Part shown: positions 12,865 to 24,510 of the stretch, in pieces
How the letters are laid out: each line of letters begins with the position of its first letter
Position numbering within the stretch: the stretch's first letter is position 1
Program-made: the position numbers and the translations under genes
The notes under the pieces: model-generated
What the model was told of the DNA's origin: nothing
The model's input: only the letters and a program-made list of their open reading frames with translations
Database searches by the model: none
Origin: Bugula neritina
Taxonomy: Eukaryota > Bryozoa > Gymnolaemata > Cheilostomatida > Bugulidae
Length of the DNA stretch: 64,000 nucleotides
NCBI GenBank assembly: GCA_964035545.1
Contig: OZ037766.1
Coordinates: forward strand, 30,883,273-30,947,272
Reading direction: 5' to 3'

Positions 12865-13582
12865 ACCAGCATAACTATATTTACTGAATTAAGCTCTACT
12901 TTAATGCCTGCAGGTATATTCGAATCGCACAGACACTTGCACTGTATGACCACTTGTGCACATATTATGCTTTTATTTTGTCATGGCTAGAATAAAAAAA
13001 TGTTTTTACATACAGCTTTTAGAAACATTTTTTTGAATGTATATAATAACGATTTTGCTTAAAAATATATGTGCAATGAAAATATTGGTTATAATTGTGC
13101 ATGTCTAGAAAATATTGAGTATTTGCAATATGTATATACAACAAGCATGAGAAGATTGTTCTTGTTGCATTTAACAGCAATATATATATTTGTCACATAG
13201 GCTGTATTATACAGTGGTAATATTAATTATGGGACCGCTTGAAATAAACTTATTATTTATTAGTTATTAGTAATTTGCTCAATATTTATAAGGTGATATA
13301 GGGTAATATGCATATCAATGGTAAGCTAAATATGTTCTCTACAAGAATATTTTTAAAAACCAGCGGATTTCAGTTTTTGCAGTACAATTTTGGGCCAATA
13401 TACTCATCTTAGTATTGAAATTGAAAATTTTAGTAAAATTGCAACTTAATTTTTTTCAAAAATTGCAATGATTTTTACTTATTTTTTAAACATAACTCTT
13501 TGAAATTAAAGTGGTTGCCCTAAAAGGGTATATGGGGTTAATAGGTGCATTTTAATATTTTGTTGGCAATCCTTGTTGTCAA

Positions 13583-14180
13583 TCACAGCTCGACAGCGTT
13601 TGGCATGCCGGCAACAAGTTCTGAGAGCAGTTCCGAGGATACCACTCGAAACCAGGGCTGTATAATGAGCTCAATCAGTTTTCTATTGGTTGTTGGCTTG
13701 TTTTTTGCAATTATTTGACCAATCTTACACCATAAATTTTCAATTGAATTGAGATCCGGTGATTGGGCAGGCCAGCTGAGAGATCTCACATTACTTCTTG
13801 ACCTTCTTGGCTGCATTGCAAGGTGTGTTATCCTGTTGGTACAGCCATGGTCCATGAAAGATATCTCTTACTGATGAAAACCCCACTTTCTCCAACACAT
13901 CACTGTATTTAGTAGCACTCATCATGCCTTCGACAACAATAAGTCCATCAGGACTACTCGCTGCAAAGCACTCCCATACCATGAGAGAAGTCGGATGTTT
14001 AATGAATGCTAGAGGGACGCATGTCTGGCCTGGGCTAAAGAGCACCTGACATGAACACCCCAGCAGTGGCAAAAAATTCTTTGTAGTAATGAAAGTACAT
14101 TTAATATCTTGGCCTGGTGAAGAGTTTGACCCAAAGTGTATTCTTCCAACCATTAAATATTCAACTTCCGCCACGGTCAT
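13583..14180 (-). pseudogene. Tc1-like transposase, left copy, broken
   Basis: Two overlapping frames (14180-13791 and 13855-13583) carry Tc1 catalytic-core motifs: LMVWECFA, LYQQDNTPCN (second catalytic Asp) and WPAQSPDLNSIENLW (third acidic residue). Compared with the right arm, a deletion of about 16 bp near 13790 causes a stop and frame change between the Asp and Glu motifs. The N-terminal DNA-binding part and first catalytic Asp region are missing or unrecognisable. Confidence 0.85.
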
Positions 14181-14229
14181 GGGTGCTTAGCAGCGAGTGG
14201 TCCTCCTGGTGGACTTCATGTAAGGCATA

Positions 14230-14567
14230 ATGAGTGCTACTAAATACTGTAATGTGTTAGAGAAAGTAATGCTTCCACCAGTAGAGATCTCTTTCATGGA
14301 TAACGCATTTTGCAATACAGCCAAGAAAGTCAAGAAGTGGATGGAAGACCGTGACGTGAGATCTCTCAGGTGGCCTGCCCAATTGCCACATCTCAAATTG
14401 AGAATTCATAGTGTAAGATCAGTCAACTGATTGCAAAAAAAACAAGCCAACAACCAACGGAAAACTATTTGAGCTCATTATACAGTCTTGGTTCCGAGTG
14501 GTATACTCGGAACTGCTCTCCAAACTTGTTGCCGGCATGCCAAACGCTGTCGAGCTGTGATTGACAA
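14230..14567 (+). pseudogene. Tc1-like transposase, right copy, C-terminal fragment
   Basis: Begins at the MSATKY segment, continues through a mutated DNAFCNTAKKVKKW motif and WPAQLPHLK in place of WPAQSPDLN, then falls out of frame. It is the mirror image of the left copy and keeps a stretch (GWMEDRD-like region) deleted there. Confidence 0.8.
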
Positions 14568-15032
14568 CAAGGGTTGCCAACAAAATATTAAGATGTATCT
14601 AATAACCCCATAGACCCTTTTCAGAGCCACTACTTTAATTTCAAAGAGTTATGTTCAAAAAATAAGCGAAAATCATTGCAATTTTTAAAAAAAATCAAGT
14701 TGCAATTTTACTGAAATTTTCAATTTCAATACTAAGACGAGTATATTGGCCCAAAACTGTACTACAGTAACTGAAATCCGCTGGCTTTTTAAAACATTCT
14801 TGTAGAGAACATATTTAGCTTACCATTGATATGCATATTACCCTATATCACCTTATAAATATTGAGCAAATTATTAATTACTAAGAAATAATAAGTTTAT
14901 TTTAAGCGGTCCCATAATTAAGATCACCGCTGTATAATCATTTTATAAGTTATTTTATACAATTCACTATGCTACAGCTTCCTTAAAGCAAGTACACAAA
15001 TCATTGTATTCCTTGATTTTTATAAACGGGAT

Positions 15033-15245
15033 TGTTATAGTGGCACGCTGAGAGTTTAGCTAATGACAATAGCCTATCAGATACTTGAGCTATCGTGTTA
15101 CTAAGAGTTGCCCTACCAGCCACCGTATAGCTGAGATAGCTACAAGCTATAGCAGATAAAACCCAGACAAACAGAGTGAACGATCTCTTTCATCTAGCAG
15201 CTTTATCACTGGTAAGACATACTATTACATTGTGGTAATCTAACA
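15033..15245 (+). repeat. 5' LTR
   Basis: TG...CA-bounded 213-bp direct repeat. It carries AGATAAAA near its middle as a possible TATA-like signal. Confidence 0.93.
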
Positions 15246-15261
15246 TGGCGCAGTCGACAGG
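15246..15261 (+). promoter_or_regulatory. Candidate tRNA primer-binding site
   Basis: TGGCGCAGTCGACAGG directly after the 5' LTR. TGG is the expected complement of a tRNA CCA end. I do not assign the tRNA. Confidence 0.6.
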
Positions 15262-15383
15262 ATTTTAACGAACCTGCCAGTGAGAAACTCTTTCTGTCCT
15301 TACAACTATAGATGATAGATAAGTACTTTCTTCAATTAATCATTATCAGTTGCAAGTGTTTTGAATATAATATAATAATATAA

Positions 15384-15633
15384 GTGTAGTGTAGTGTAGT
15401 GTAGTGTAGTGTAGTGTAGTGTAGTGTAGTGTAGTGTAGTGTAGTGTAGTGTAGTGTAGTGTAGTGTAGTGTAGTGCAGTGTTACTGTTGGTGCAGTGTT
15501 ACTGTTGGTGCAGTGCTACTGTTGGTGCAGTGTTACTGGTGGTGCAGTGTTACTGTTGGTGCAGTGTTACTGTTGGTGCAGTGTTACTGTTAGTGTAGTG
15601 TTATTGTTAGTGTAGTGTTATTGTTAGTGTAGT
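15384..15633. repeat. Pentanucleotide (GTGTA)n then 17-bp minisatellite in element leader
   Basis: About 18 GTGTA/GTAGT units (15384-15475) turn into about nine copies of a 17-bp unit GTGCAGTGTTACTGTTG with drift (to 15633). Both lie between the primer site and the gag start. Confidence 0.92.
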
Positions 15634-15841
15634 CTAATGAGTGATAATCGTAATTTGATATCGTGATTCACAGCTGGCAACTGTGATACTACAGTCATTT
15701 ACAACAAGTGACCGAAACAGTGATACTCAGTGTTTAAGATATTTTGTGATTGGCATCTTGACATAACACACGAGTAAATCAAGGCTCCAAGCTAGTACAA
15801 GTAGTAACCTTTGTAGCACAGGGAATTGTAACAACAAAGTC

Positions 15842-16978
15842 ATGGATTTAAATTCATTTCCAAGACTTCAATTGAATTGTAATGATGTGACAGGATCATG
15901 GAATGATTGGCTAGCTCAATTTGAGATAACAGTAGAGTTAACTACTTTGAATCTGGGAAAAGAGACAGTGGAGGGTGTAGAAGTAAATAAATTTAGAGGT
16001 AGGACTAAGTTGTTAGCATTGTTGAGCGCAATAGGCAATGATGGTAGAGCCACGTTACAATCTCTTGGCTTTGATTTGAGAAACAATGGGAATGAAGGCT
16101 ATGAGCAAGCATTAGGTCTACTTAGGGGCCACTATGATAGATCAGATAGCTTTTATGTTAAAACAATGAGGTTTGTGACAGTGTCACAGGCCATTGATGA
16201 GGATGAAAGAGAATACTTGCTGAGAGTAGAAAAACTTAGTAGAGAATTAGGTTTAGGTGCTGGGACCGAGGATGTTAGAAGGAGACTTAGTGTTGCCTTA
16301 GCAGTAAATGGCTTGCGCGATACTAATGCTAGGAGACAATTATTGCAAGAACCCGATTTATCCTGGGACGACTTAAATACCAAGCTTAAAGCAAAAAAGC
16401 TAGCTAGAGACTCAGACCTACTTTTAAATGAAGCTAGGACAATAGTGGACGTCAAACAAGAAGTCGGGGCTGTAAGTTCTCTTAAGCAGACTAGAAACAG
16501 TAGCAGTGACACCTGTGACAGTTATTCTGTTAATAGGGTTTCGAGATCTAGAATAAAGTGGAGACCTTATTTGAGAAGTAGCCTTAGGAATAGTGACCAC
16601 TATAGAAGTAGAAGCTCGAGTGGATCTAGTAATAGCTCTGATGATCATAGTAAACGACATTACAATAGTAGGGATAAATTCTGTTCAAGCCAACGAAGGA
16701 GGAGGGATGAAAAACCTCTCGTAGATAGACTGAATTCGGGTTACTATCATTCTAAGTCTAAAAGGTTTAGCTCCCCTAGAAGAGAAGGAAATCTTTGCTA
16801 TCATTGTAAAAAACATGATCATAGAATTAGGGACTGCCCTGATGTAAGGTGCTTCGTATGTAACTGTCGAGGGCACACCACTAAAGATTGCCCCGAAAGG
16901 GAGACCAAACCTTATAGGTCAAGTAGTGGGAGTAGTGATAGGAATAAGGGTTATAGGAGAGTCAGATTTGCAAGCTGA
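15842..16978 (+). CDS. gag: Gag-like protein with two CCHC zinc knuckles
   Basis: 378 residues in one uninterrupted frame; the start GTCATGG is in good context. The N-terminal two thirds is a helical capsid-like region (about 1-200) without recognised motifs beyond general Gag character. A Ser/Arg-rich linker (about 215-305) follows. The C-terminus carries two knuckles, CYHCKKHDHRIRDC and CFVCNCRGHTTKDC, both C-X2-C-X4-H-X4-C, then a basic tail. Expected role is packaging of element RNA in a capsid. The frame ends in TGA, and the same frame stays open for about 35 more codons. Intact coding is consistent with the near-identical LTRs. Confidence 0.88.
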   Translation: MDLNSFPRLQLNCNDVTGSWNDWLAQFEITVELTTLNLGKETVEGVEVNKFRGRTKLLALLSAIGNDGRATLQSLGFDLRNNGNEGYEQALGLLRGHYDRSDSFYVKTMRFVTVSQAIDEDEREYLLRVEKLSRELGLGAGTEDVRRRLSVALAVNGLRDTNARRQLLQEPDLSWDDLNTKLKAKKLARDSDLLLNEARTIVDVKQEVGAVSSLKQTRNSSSDTCDSYSVNRVSRSRIKWRPYLRSSLRNSDHYRSRSSSGSSNSSDDHSKRHYNSRDKFCSSQRRRRDEKPLVDRLNSGYYHSKSKRFSSPRREGNLCYHCKKHDHRIRDCPDVRCFVCNCRGHTTKDCPERETKPYRSSSGSSDRNKGYRRVRFAS

Positions 16979-17167
16979 CTATATGATGGCAATGACAGCA
17001 AGTTATTTCCTCCTGAACAAGGAGAAATTACGCATACTAGACGGGGGAGACTAAGCAAACCTCCTAATAGACTAAACATGCAGAGGTATAAATAATAATG
17101 TGTTTTTATAGATACCGTTTTAGAAAACTTGAGAAAAACAATATATAGATAGAGAAAGAGACAAACA

Positions 17168-17272
17168 ATGAGCAATAGTGAGAAAGAGAAGGAAGGTATA
17201 GGGGAACCCGACATGGACTCTTGGTCTAAAGCCGGACCCTCAGGAAGACATAAAGAAACGGTAAAAGGGTAA
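17168..17272 (+). CDS. Short upstream frame of the second element protein
   Basis: Begins MSNSEKEKEG and stops at 17272, overlapping by a few bases the frame that opens at 17265 and carries the zinc knuckles of the second protein. The overlap is at a run GTAAAAGGGTAAG. A +1 frame change here would connect the two frames, by ribosomal shifting or because of a one-base lesion; the sequence cannot tell which. Confidence 0.4.
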   Translation: MSNSEKEKEGIGEPDMDSWSKAGPSGRHKETVKG

Positions 17273-18155
17273 GCCCAAGAATACAGAAGATAAGGCTAAG
17301 CTTAAGAAGCCACATGAGGTATGTGGCAACAAGGGCACAATTAGGTGTGCCATCTGTAGATGCTTCAGGGATCACTCTGCCCGAGACTGTCCCAATAATA
17401 AGTATTACAGGTGTGGGCAGAAGGGTCATTGGGTGGAGAACTGCAGAGAAGTCTATTGCAGTTGGTGTTGTGTCGCAGCCGAGCACAAAACCTCAGACTG
17501 TAGTCACGCACCTTCTAGCTTCAAGCGGAAGGCTGTTGATGGTGTTGACTCTCAAGATCCAGCACCAAAATTAGCCAAGGTTTCAGGTAGTCAGAAATCA
17601 AACTATGCAAGTGTTGCCTCTGGTGGTGTAGCTACATCATCAAGCTATGTTCATGCATTAAAGCCTAAAAATGTTATTGTCAGTGAAGTTTCAGGGTTCC
17701 TGAATGGCTTGACGGGGTGCGACTTCCTGGATGGGGAGGCTTATGCACTAAGGAAAGAGGAATTAAATAGAGAAAAGCAAGAACTTCAACGAAAGTTCAA
17801 CAGGCAAATGGAAGAGATCAGTGAGCGAGAGAGTCTCTTGGAAAAGGAGTATCAGTGCTCAATGGCTATTAAAGTAGCAATCGAAAACTGGGCCAGCGTG
17901 GCCAACGTGCATTCCAGAGGGTTGGGTAGCACAATACTAAACCCTGCAACCACAGTTGCGGAAGGTCCCAGTGGTAACCAGGAGGAGTCAAAGGCCGTAG
18001 AGGAGTCGCCGACCCCAGGTCGCCCTCGGGACGACACTTGGGAGGAGTCAATGGCCGTAGAGCCCCAGACCCCCGGTGTACATGGTGGTTCAGACCTTGG
18101 TCTGAGACCGACCTACAGTCCTAGTCAGCCTCAGGCAACTGAGACTGGGAGGTGA
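17265..18155 (+). CDS. Second element protein: zinc-knuckle cluster plus coiled coil
   Basis: The open frame starts at 17265 without an ATG near its beginning; the first in-frame ATG is at 17433. Before it lie CAICRCFRDHSARDC and a knuckle-like YRCGQKGHWVENC (first Cys replaced by Tyr); after it CSWCCVAAEHKTSDC. A charged Glu/Lys/Arg-rich stretch near 17750-17860 should form a coiled coil, and the C-terminus is Pro/Glu/Thr-rich. No protease, RT or integrase motif is present. It probably binds nucleic acid. A second nucleocapsid-like protein in place of pol is unusual. Confidence 0.65.
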   Translation, partial: KGKPKNTEDKAKLKKPHEVCGNKGTIRCAICRCFRDHSARDCPNNKYYRCGQKGHWVENCREVYCSWCCVAAEHKTSDCSHAPSSFKRKAVDGVDSQDPAPKLAKVSGSQKSNYASVASGGVATSSSYVHALKPKNVIVSEVSGFLNGLTGCDFLDGEAYALRKEELNREKQELQRKFNRQMEEISERESLLEKEYQCSMAIKVAIENWASVANVHSRGLGSTILNPATTVAEGPSGNQEESKAVEESPTPGRPRDDTWEESMAVEPQTPGVHGGSDLGLRPTYSPSQPQATETGR

Positions 18156-18530
18156 AGATGGAAACATCTTCTAATCCCGAAGCACTGCATTGAGGTTCTG
18201 GTCAGTCTCAGGCAACTGAGACTGAGGGAGAAGAGGGTGGGAACATCCTCCTATCCCAACTCACTTACTTACACACTTACCGACACACTAAACAACCTAC
18301 TCACCTAACTTACTCACCTACTTATTTACTCACACACTCAACGACACACTGACTCGCAAACTACTAAATTACAAATAGTTAAAGCTTGTGTTTACAGTTT
18401 CTGGCATATAGAGGTGAGTAAGTTTACCCACAGACATGTGGTACTCATCAGCTTATAGCTTTTAGAAATAGTATGTAATTGAAATGCTTAGTTTTAGCAG
18501 GTGGTCACCAGCCTTTATTGGAAGGGGGCA
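18156..18530 (+). other. Element 3' leader to polypurine tract
   Basis: Contains a partial duplication of an AGTCTCAGGCAACTGAGACTG-like segment (around 18115-18230), a run of degenerate ACTTACTCACCT repeats (18255-18360), and the polypurine tract GGAAGGGGG at 18520-18528. Confidence 0.6.
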
Positions 18531-18743
18531 TGTTATAGTGGCACGCTGAGAGTTTAGCTAATGACAACAGCCTATCAGATACTTGAGCTATCGTGTTACT
18601 AAGAGTTGCCCTACCAGCCACCGTATAGCTGAGATAGCTACAAGCTATAGCAGATAAAACCCAGACAAACAGAGTGAACGATCTCTTTCATCTAGCAGCT
18701 TTATCACTGGTAAGACATACTATTACATTGTGGTAATCTAACA
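18531..18743 (+). repeat. 3' LTR
   Basis: 213 bp, one base different from the 5' LTR, followed by the GGGAT target duplication. Confidence 0.93.
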
Positions 18744-19061
18744 GGGATTATTTTCTACGTATTTAAATAGTCATTATGTTTGTCCAATAAGGAAAACCAT
18801 AAAAATAATATATTGATGAATATATGAAATGCAATTTTATAATGTCAATGATGCATGTGGTTGTTATACGGTTTGAATTAAAAATTAATTTATGATGAAA
18901 AATAAACTATGTTGAATCATTATCTAGTGATATTTCAGAATATGATGCTCTTTTTTACAAAAAAGAGTTTGTAGAGTTTCATATATAGAACAGAAAGAGT
19001 AGATTATACGTAATATTGAGTAGGAGAATATAAATCCGTGTTTCCAATATAGAAAATTATC

Positions 19062-19546
<485 letters not shown>

Positions 19547-19696
19547 ACTACCAAAAACTCACCTGCAACTAATCTTTGACTCTCGGCTATATACCCTAAA
19601 TTTCATGCTTTTCTTTAGTTTCTACATGAAATAAGTCCTTTATTTTATTTGTTATGTAAAATTTTGTCTTTATGATTTACACATATTCAAATTATT

Positions 19697-19761
19697 TGCT
19701 ATAAATAGTAATATGCCAATCGTTTCTGTACAACATAATGATTGGCATACTATTTATAGCA
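19697..19761. repeat. Hairpin, about 22-bp stem
   Basis: Arm 19697-19721 is the reverse complement of 19740-19761 apart from a small bulge; loop about 18 nt. Confidence 0.7.
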
Positions 19762-21077
19762 TTTAATTTGACCAGTCTAAAATTATATATAGCTATTACT
19801 ATATGTTGTAGTAACACCTATAATATAACTTTAAACTGGTCTATAACTTTTTATTGGCATGCATAATGTATTTTATGTCAGGTTTTTCTGTAATATTATA
19901 TATTATGGTTAGCTGACACATGTAAGCAGTTTATAAAACTACTTATTATTTATCAAATTTTGTTGTTTAAAAATTCTGAAACATATGTTGCAGTTTAAAT
20001 TTTTTAACATAAAATTATTAAAACGTCTAATAAAACATATCGTCAAACTTTAGAATCATAGTGAAAGGCTGCAAAGTTTGGCTTAAAAATGAAAAAAAAT
20101 TTGAAGTGGGTTGTGGGCTAAAATTAACAAAAATAGTATAATTTTAAGTTTTTTTGTAGTTGATTTATTGAAAGTAAAAAATTGATTCTCATTGCACTTT
20201 GTAGTTATCTGCACAATGCTCAACTGCACAAATAGTAAAAACAATATTCAGCAATTGTAATATTATGTTAAACAGAAAAACATAATATGATGAAGTAAAC
20301 TATTTAGAGAGTGGTAAAAATAAATTTTAGACAGCAAAGATTGTGATGGTGTAGAATAAATAATAAAAATATATTACAGTGCATATATAATAAAATTAAA
20401 CGCTTTTTATGAATAGTTACACATAATGAACAAGGTTAAAAGAAGGATAAAGAAAATTGGAAATAAATTGTAAAATCTTTCAATAGAAAAATTTACCAAG
20501 TTTATATTTTAAAACTATATTATTGTAAAGAAGAAAACAACATCTGAATATTTCTGGAAATTTGAAGTTGACACAAAAAGTTCACATGGCAATGCTAGTA
20601 ACACCTCATTTAGTTGTGAATCATTTTATGCAATCAATTATTGTGTTCTGTTTTTTGTTCACTTGGAACAAAATTAATTGATTGTGGAGTATTTAATTGA
20701 TTGACACACAACGCAAGCTTTCCTTCAAAAGCTTTTCGTCTTAAGCTAGCAGACATGTTTTATACTGCTTCCTGATAGATTAACTCTCTATGACTCAATA
20801 TGTTGCATATAACCTGAGAATTGGTGTACAATAATTTTTATAATATTTATATTAGTAGATTTACTCTGGGCTCCAGATTGCTCTAGTTTATAAAATGAGA
20901 TTAGGAGTTGTATGACCTTTAAGAGAATCTACTTACTATTAAAGGCTACTTCATAAGGTGTGAAATGAGATAATAATTTGGTAAGCAATTTATTATTTAT
21001 ATAGAATGAAGTTAATGGTCAGTTTATTAAAATATTTTGAGATATGATATGCACCAAGACACCAAGCAATATATTGA

Positions 21078-21130
21078 CTTCTCTTTTATATCTACAGCTA
21101 GTCTAATTAAGCTGCAGATAAAAGAGGAAG
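21078..21130. repeat. Hairpin, about 20-bp stem
   Basis: A CTTCTCTTTTAT arm (from 21078) pairs with a GATAAAAGAGGAAG arm (to 21130) through AGCT/AGCT at the tip, 10-nt loop, few mismatches. Confidence 0.65.
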
Positions 21131-21196
21131 CCATTCAACTAAAGAGCAGCCAATAAAGGTTCTAACAACATACAAAGGCTATCAACCATTTTAGCA

Positions 21197-21420
<224 letters not shown>

Positions 21421-24230
21421 ACTTGCACACACTTGCACACACTAACGTACTCACGTACTTACACACACCCATACATAAACTCACATACATGCACACACAC
21501 ACTCACACTTACACACATGACACACTCCTGCTCATGCACACAAAAACAAACACGTACACGCACGCACACTCGCATGTAAAAATTATACAATTATTATGTG
21601 TTAGTATTTATTTATTATATGTGTAATATATTAGCATAGCTAACAAGAATAGTTTATAGTATGTGCATTTTATGATTATTAATATTATAATTATTATTTT
21701 ATCAGTGTGCATAAACAAGCTATGTTGCTTATATATAATTTAAATTTCTTGCATAATTCTTCATTTTATTCAGTTTAAAATATATAATAATATATACTAT
21801 GAATTACTCATAAAATTACATTAAATAAGCATAGATTATAGAGTTATGTCTGATGACAAATATTTCAAGTATTTCTTTTTTTTTTCCATGAGTGTACCAG
21901 TTTTTAAAAGAACTCTGTCAGCTCGTAAAAATATTTATAAGCTTTAATTATATCTTTTTGGTGCCTTATGCAATGATGCATTCCGTAGCTTTTATCACTC
22001 TTTGTGTTAACTAAAAGTGTTGAACACTGCAGTTTCCTTTTCAACAGTTTACCTATATACTGAGTTTTAGCTGTGTGATGTTGCACTGATTTTGAAAAAT
22101 AACTTCAGCTCACTTTTCATAAGCAAAAATATTTATGGTTTGGTAAGAGCAGTTTTTAACTTCAATAGAATCAATCTCCTAAATATGCAAACTTATTCCA
22201 ATTATTTTCAAATACTTTATTGGCATCAAAATTGTTTTCTATGCATCTGCTCAAAATGATTGGCTAAAAAAATTTTTTTTTATGATCAATGTGAAACTGT
22301 TGTCAACAAAAAAAACATATAAATATTTTGACACCCATTAAAATTTAAATCAGAAGCCTAGTTGCCAATCAAACCTTTGGTGATTTGATTGATAGAGTGA
22401 CAATGCAATATCTGCGTATGCAATTTGCCCATTTTGTTTTGGCAAAGAACTTTTAAAAATATAATGTTTTTCAAGAAAGTAAATTTGATTGCTTCACTAA
22501 CCCACCAATGTCATCTACCATATTTTTTGACAGAGCATTAATGTATTCAAGTTTTGTCCTATGGAACATTCATGGGTCTAATAAAAGGGCACACTAGAGC
22601 TCAAGTAACTGCTTACAGCTGTAGAAATTACCTTCCAAAAATTTTTTAAGCAGCAATTAAATGAGTGTATAATAATTCGAATTTCACAAAAGCACAGCAT
22701 GCCAATCTGCAAAATATTGCATTCAACAATATAGCTATAGATGAAGTTAGTTGGCAAAGATTTTTGTTTAATGAAAGCTTGACATAAAGCTGGTAAACAG
22801 CTCAATAAAACAGTAAAATCCAAAAAAGTGAGTCACCATAAATACTGCCATCATCTCATTAAATAATTATAGCTTTGTTGAGAAGCAGTTTTACTGACAT
22901 CTGTTTTATTCTCATTTTTATACACATTTTATTTACTAACTTCATATATGGCAGCAATTACATATATAATGAGCGTCTATTCTTTTAAACTTTCAACAAT
23001 AATTCAAATTATATATACTGATACATACACAGATATACTTAACACAGCAGTATTAATAGAAGTTATGTTTTATTTTTAGAAATGGAAGTTAAATAAATTG
23101 TTTTCTATTGCTTTTTATTTTAAACCTAACTAAATTTTAAGTAAAATGCAATGAATGGAAAAATGAAATATCTCAATTGTGCAAGAAAGTATACCTTATA
23201 TTGTAATTACTGTTCCATTTTAAAACTCCACTTCTGTGTTTTGCTAACTAGAAGTAATCTAGTTTTACAAGATTTCTCCACCGTTTTTTTATATCAAATT
23301 GGGAATCAGCACAATTTTTAATGAGCTCTAAAGCAACATCTAATGCATTTTGGTCAAAATTTGAAAACTCGCACCAAATAAAGTGAAATAAACCAGTAGT
23401 CTATATATATTATTAAAGTCATCAAAACTTGCACCAGAATTTTATTTTCTTTAGACATGCAGGTTCCTCCACAAATTTAAATCTGTCAGGTTGATCGCCT
23501 TTGACAAAATGTAAATTTTTTGTTCATGCATGTATTCCAGCAATTATATTGTAAGTTTAGAGGCATATAACATGTATTTGAGGTTAACTTGACGTTAAAT
23601 ACCTAGTACAATAAGAGCATGAATGTTAATGCAATAATCTGCTTAAACGTATAATATGATATTGAGCAGCTTGAATTAAGTTGATCCTATACTTTTCTCT
23701 TTGAAAGCTGAATAAAATCAACTTATAACAGTGGTCCTCTATAAGGCTAAATACTTTATTATGCTATAAAATCTTAAACATATATATATACATGCTATTC
23801 TAAACTATTAAATATACTTGCAATACGACTAATTTTGATCTCCAATGATTTATTACACTTTTCAACTGTGAATGTCATGGGTTGTAATTCTAGCTTAAAA
23901 ATTCAATGTGGACATCCTCGTGGCAAGTGAAATTATAATATGGTAATTATAGCCACTTGCCAAGAAGTTGGCAAAATAGTTTTTATATCTGACTCCTAAC
24001 ATGAAGGAACTGAAATGAGGAAAATATTTAAAGTTGATGTTTAGGCAAAGGAAAAGCTGTGAACACATGTAATCTATGTGTATTAATCTAGGCTAAATTT
24101 AGAATATTAGAGAATATTAGAATATTTCTGAAAAAACCTACTTAGGTGGCGGTATAGGCATTACCTAGGTTTATGACACCACACAAGTAGGTACTACATA
24201 GACATCTACCACCCAAGTTGGGTGTTTTCT

Positions 24231-24233
<3 letters not shown>

Positions 24234-24310
<77 letters not shown>
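24234..24310. repeat. (TA)n microsatellite next to ribozyme copy
   Basis: About 38 TA units abutting the 80-bp hammerhead element; on the ribozyme strand the TA tract is 3' of it. Confidence 0.96.
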
Positions 24311-24313
<3 letters not shown>

Positions 24314-24390
24314 AATCTGTGGACAGCAGCCTTTTCGGGGTTTGTCCCCTCATCAGCACAGAACAGAGTACCATGACCCACACCTTCGCA
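24311..24390 (-). ncRNA. Hammerhead ribozyme, copy 2 (weakened stem III)
   Basis: The reverse complement matches the 40984-41063 copy over the whole 80 bp. It has the core CUGAUGA, a perfect four-pair stem II (GGGG/CCCC, loop ACAAA), GAAA, the cleavage triplet GUC and stem I UCUGUG/CACAGA. The base after GAAA is A instead of C, breaking the second pair of stem III and leaving G-U next to it, so activity is doubtful. It lies in non-coding sequence about 2.2 kb upstream of the first right-hand peptide gene's promoter. Confidence 0.85.
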
Positions 24391-24510
24391 AAAGTAGAAA
24401 CTTATAGTTTTACTAAAGCATATTTAAAAGGTGTGTAAACTTAAGCCAGAGTGCTCAAGTGACTCTAGGGGTCACCTATAGGAGTCACGAGCATTGCATA
24501 TATATATATA
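24391..24510 (-). other. Possible body of the hammerhead-bearing repeat
   Basis: On the ribozyme strand these about 115 bp lie between a second short TA tract (24497-24511) and the ribozyme. The (TA)-body-ribozyme-(TA) layout resembles a small non-autonomous element. I see no second copy of the body in this window. Confidence 0.35.

Larger units (their letters stand above)
13212..14932. mobile_element. Fold-back Tc1/mariner-like element with about 715-bp inverted arms
   Basis: The outer ends CAGTGGT... and its inverted counterpart ...ACCGCTG are each flanked by TA (13210-13211 and 14933-14934), the Tc1/mariner target. The left arm (13212 to about 13930) and right arm (about 14222 to 14932) are inverted copies of the 3' half of one transposon. 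The 290-bp centre is the mid part of the left transposase. Both transposase copies are broken, so the element is not autonomous. Confidence 0.88.
15033..18743 (+). mobile_element. Young non-autonomous LTR retrotransposon (gag-like and second zinc-knuckle ORF, no pol)
   Basis: 3,711 bp bounded by two 213-bp LTRs (15033-15245 and 18531-18743) that differ at one base (T/C about 37-38 bp in), with the target duplication GGGAT on both sides (15028-15032, 18744-18748). A TGG-starting primer-binding-site candidate follows the left LTR and a GGAAGGGGG polypurine tract precedes the right LTR. Inside are a gag-like frame and a second zinc-knuckle frame. There is no reverse transcriptase, integrase or protease, so it would have to be mobilised in trans. 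Confidence 0.93.

Noticed and set aside
16153-16512. Minus-strand frame inside the gag-like gene
   Set aside because: Antisense of a 378-codon frame with two zinc knuckles; no features of its own.
22578-22823. Minus-strand 81-codon frame
   Set aside because: No splice context, domain or paralogue; AT-rich chance frame.
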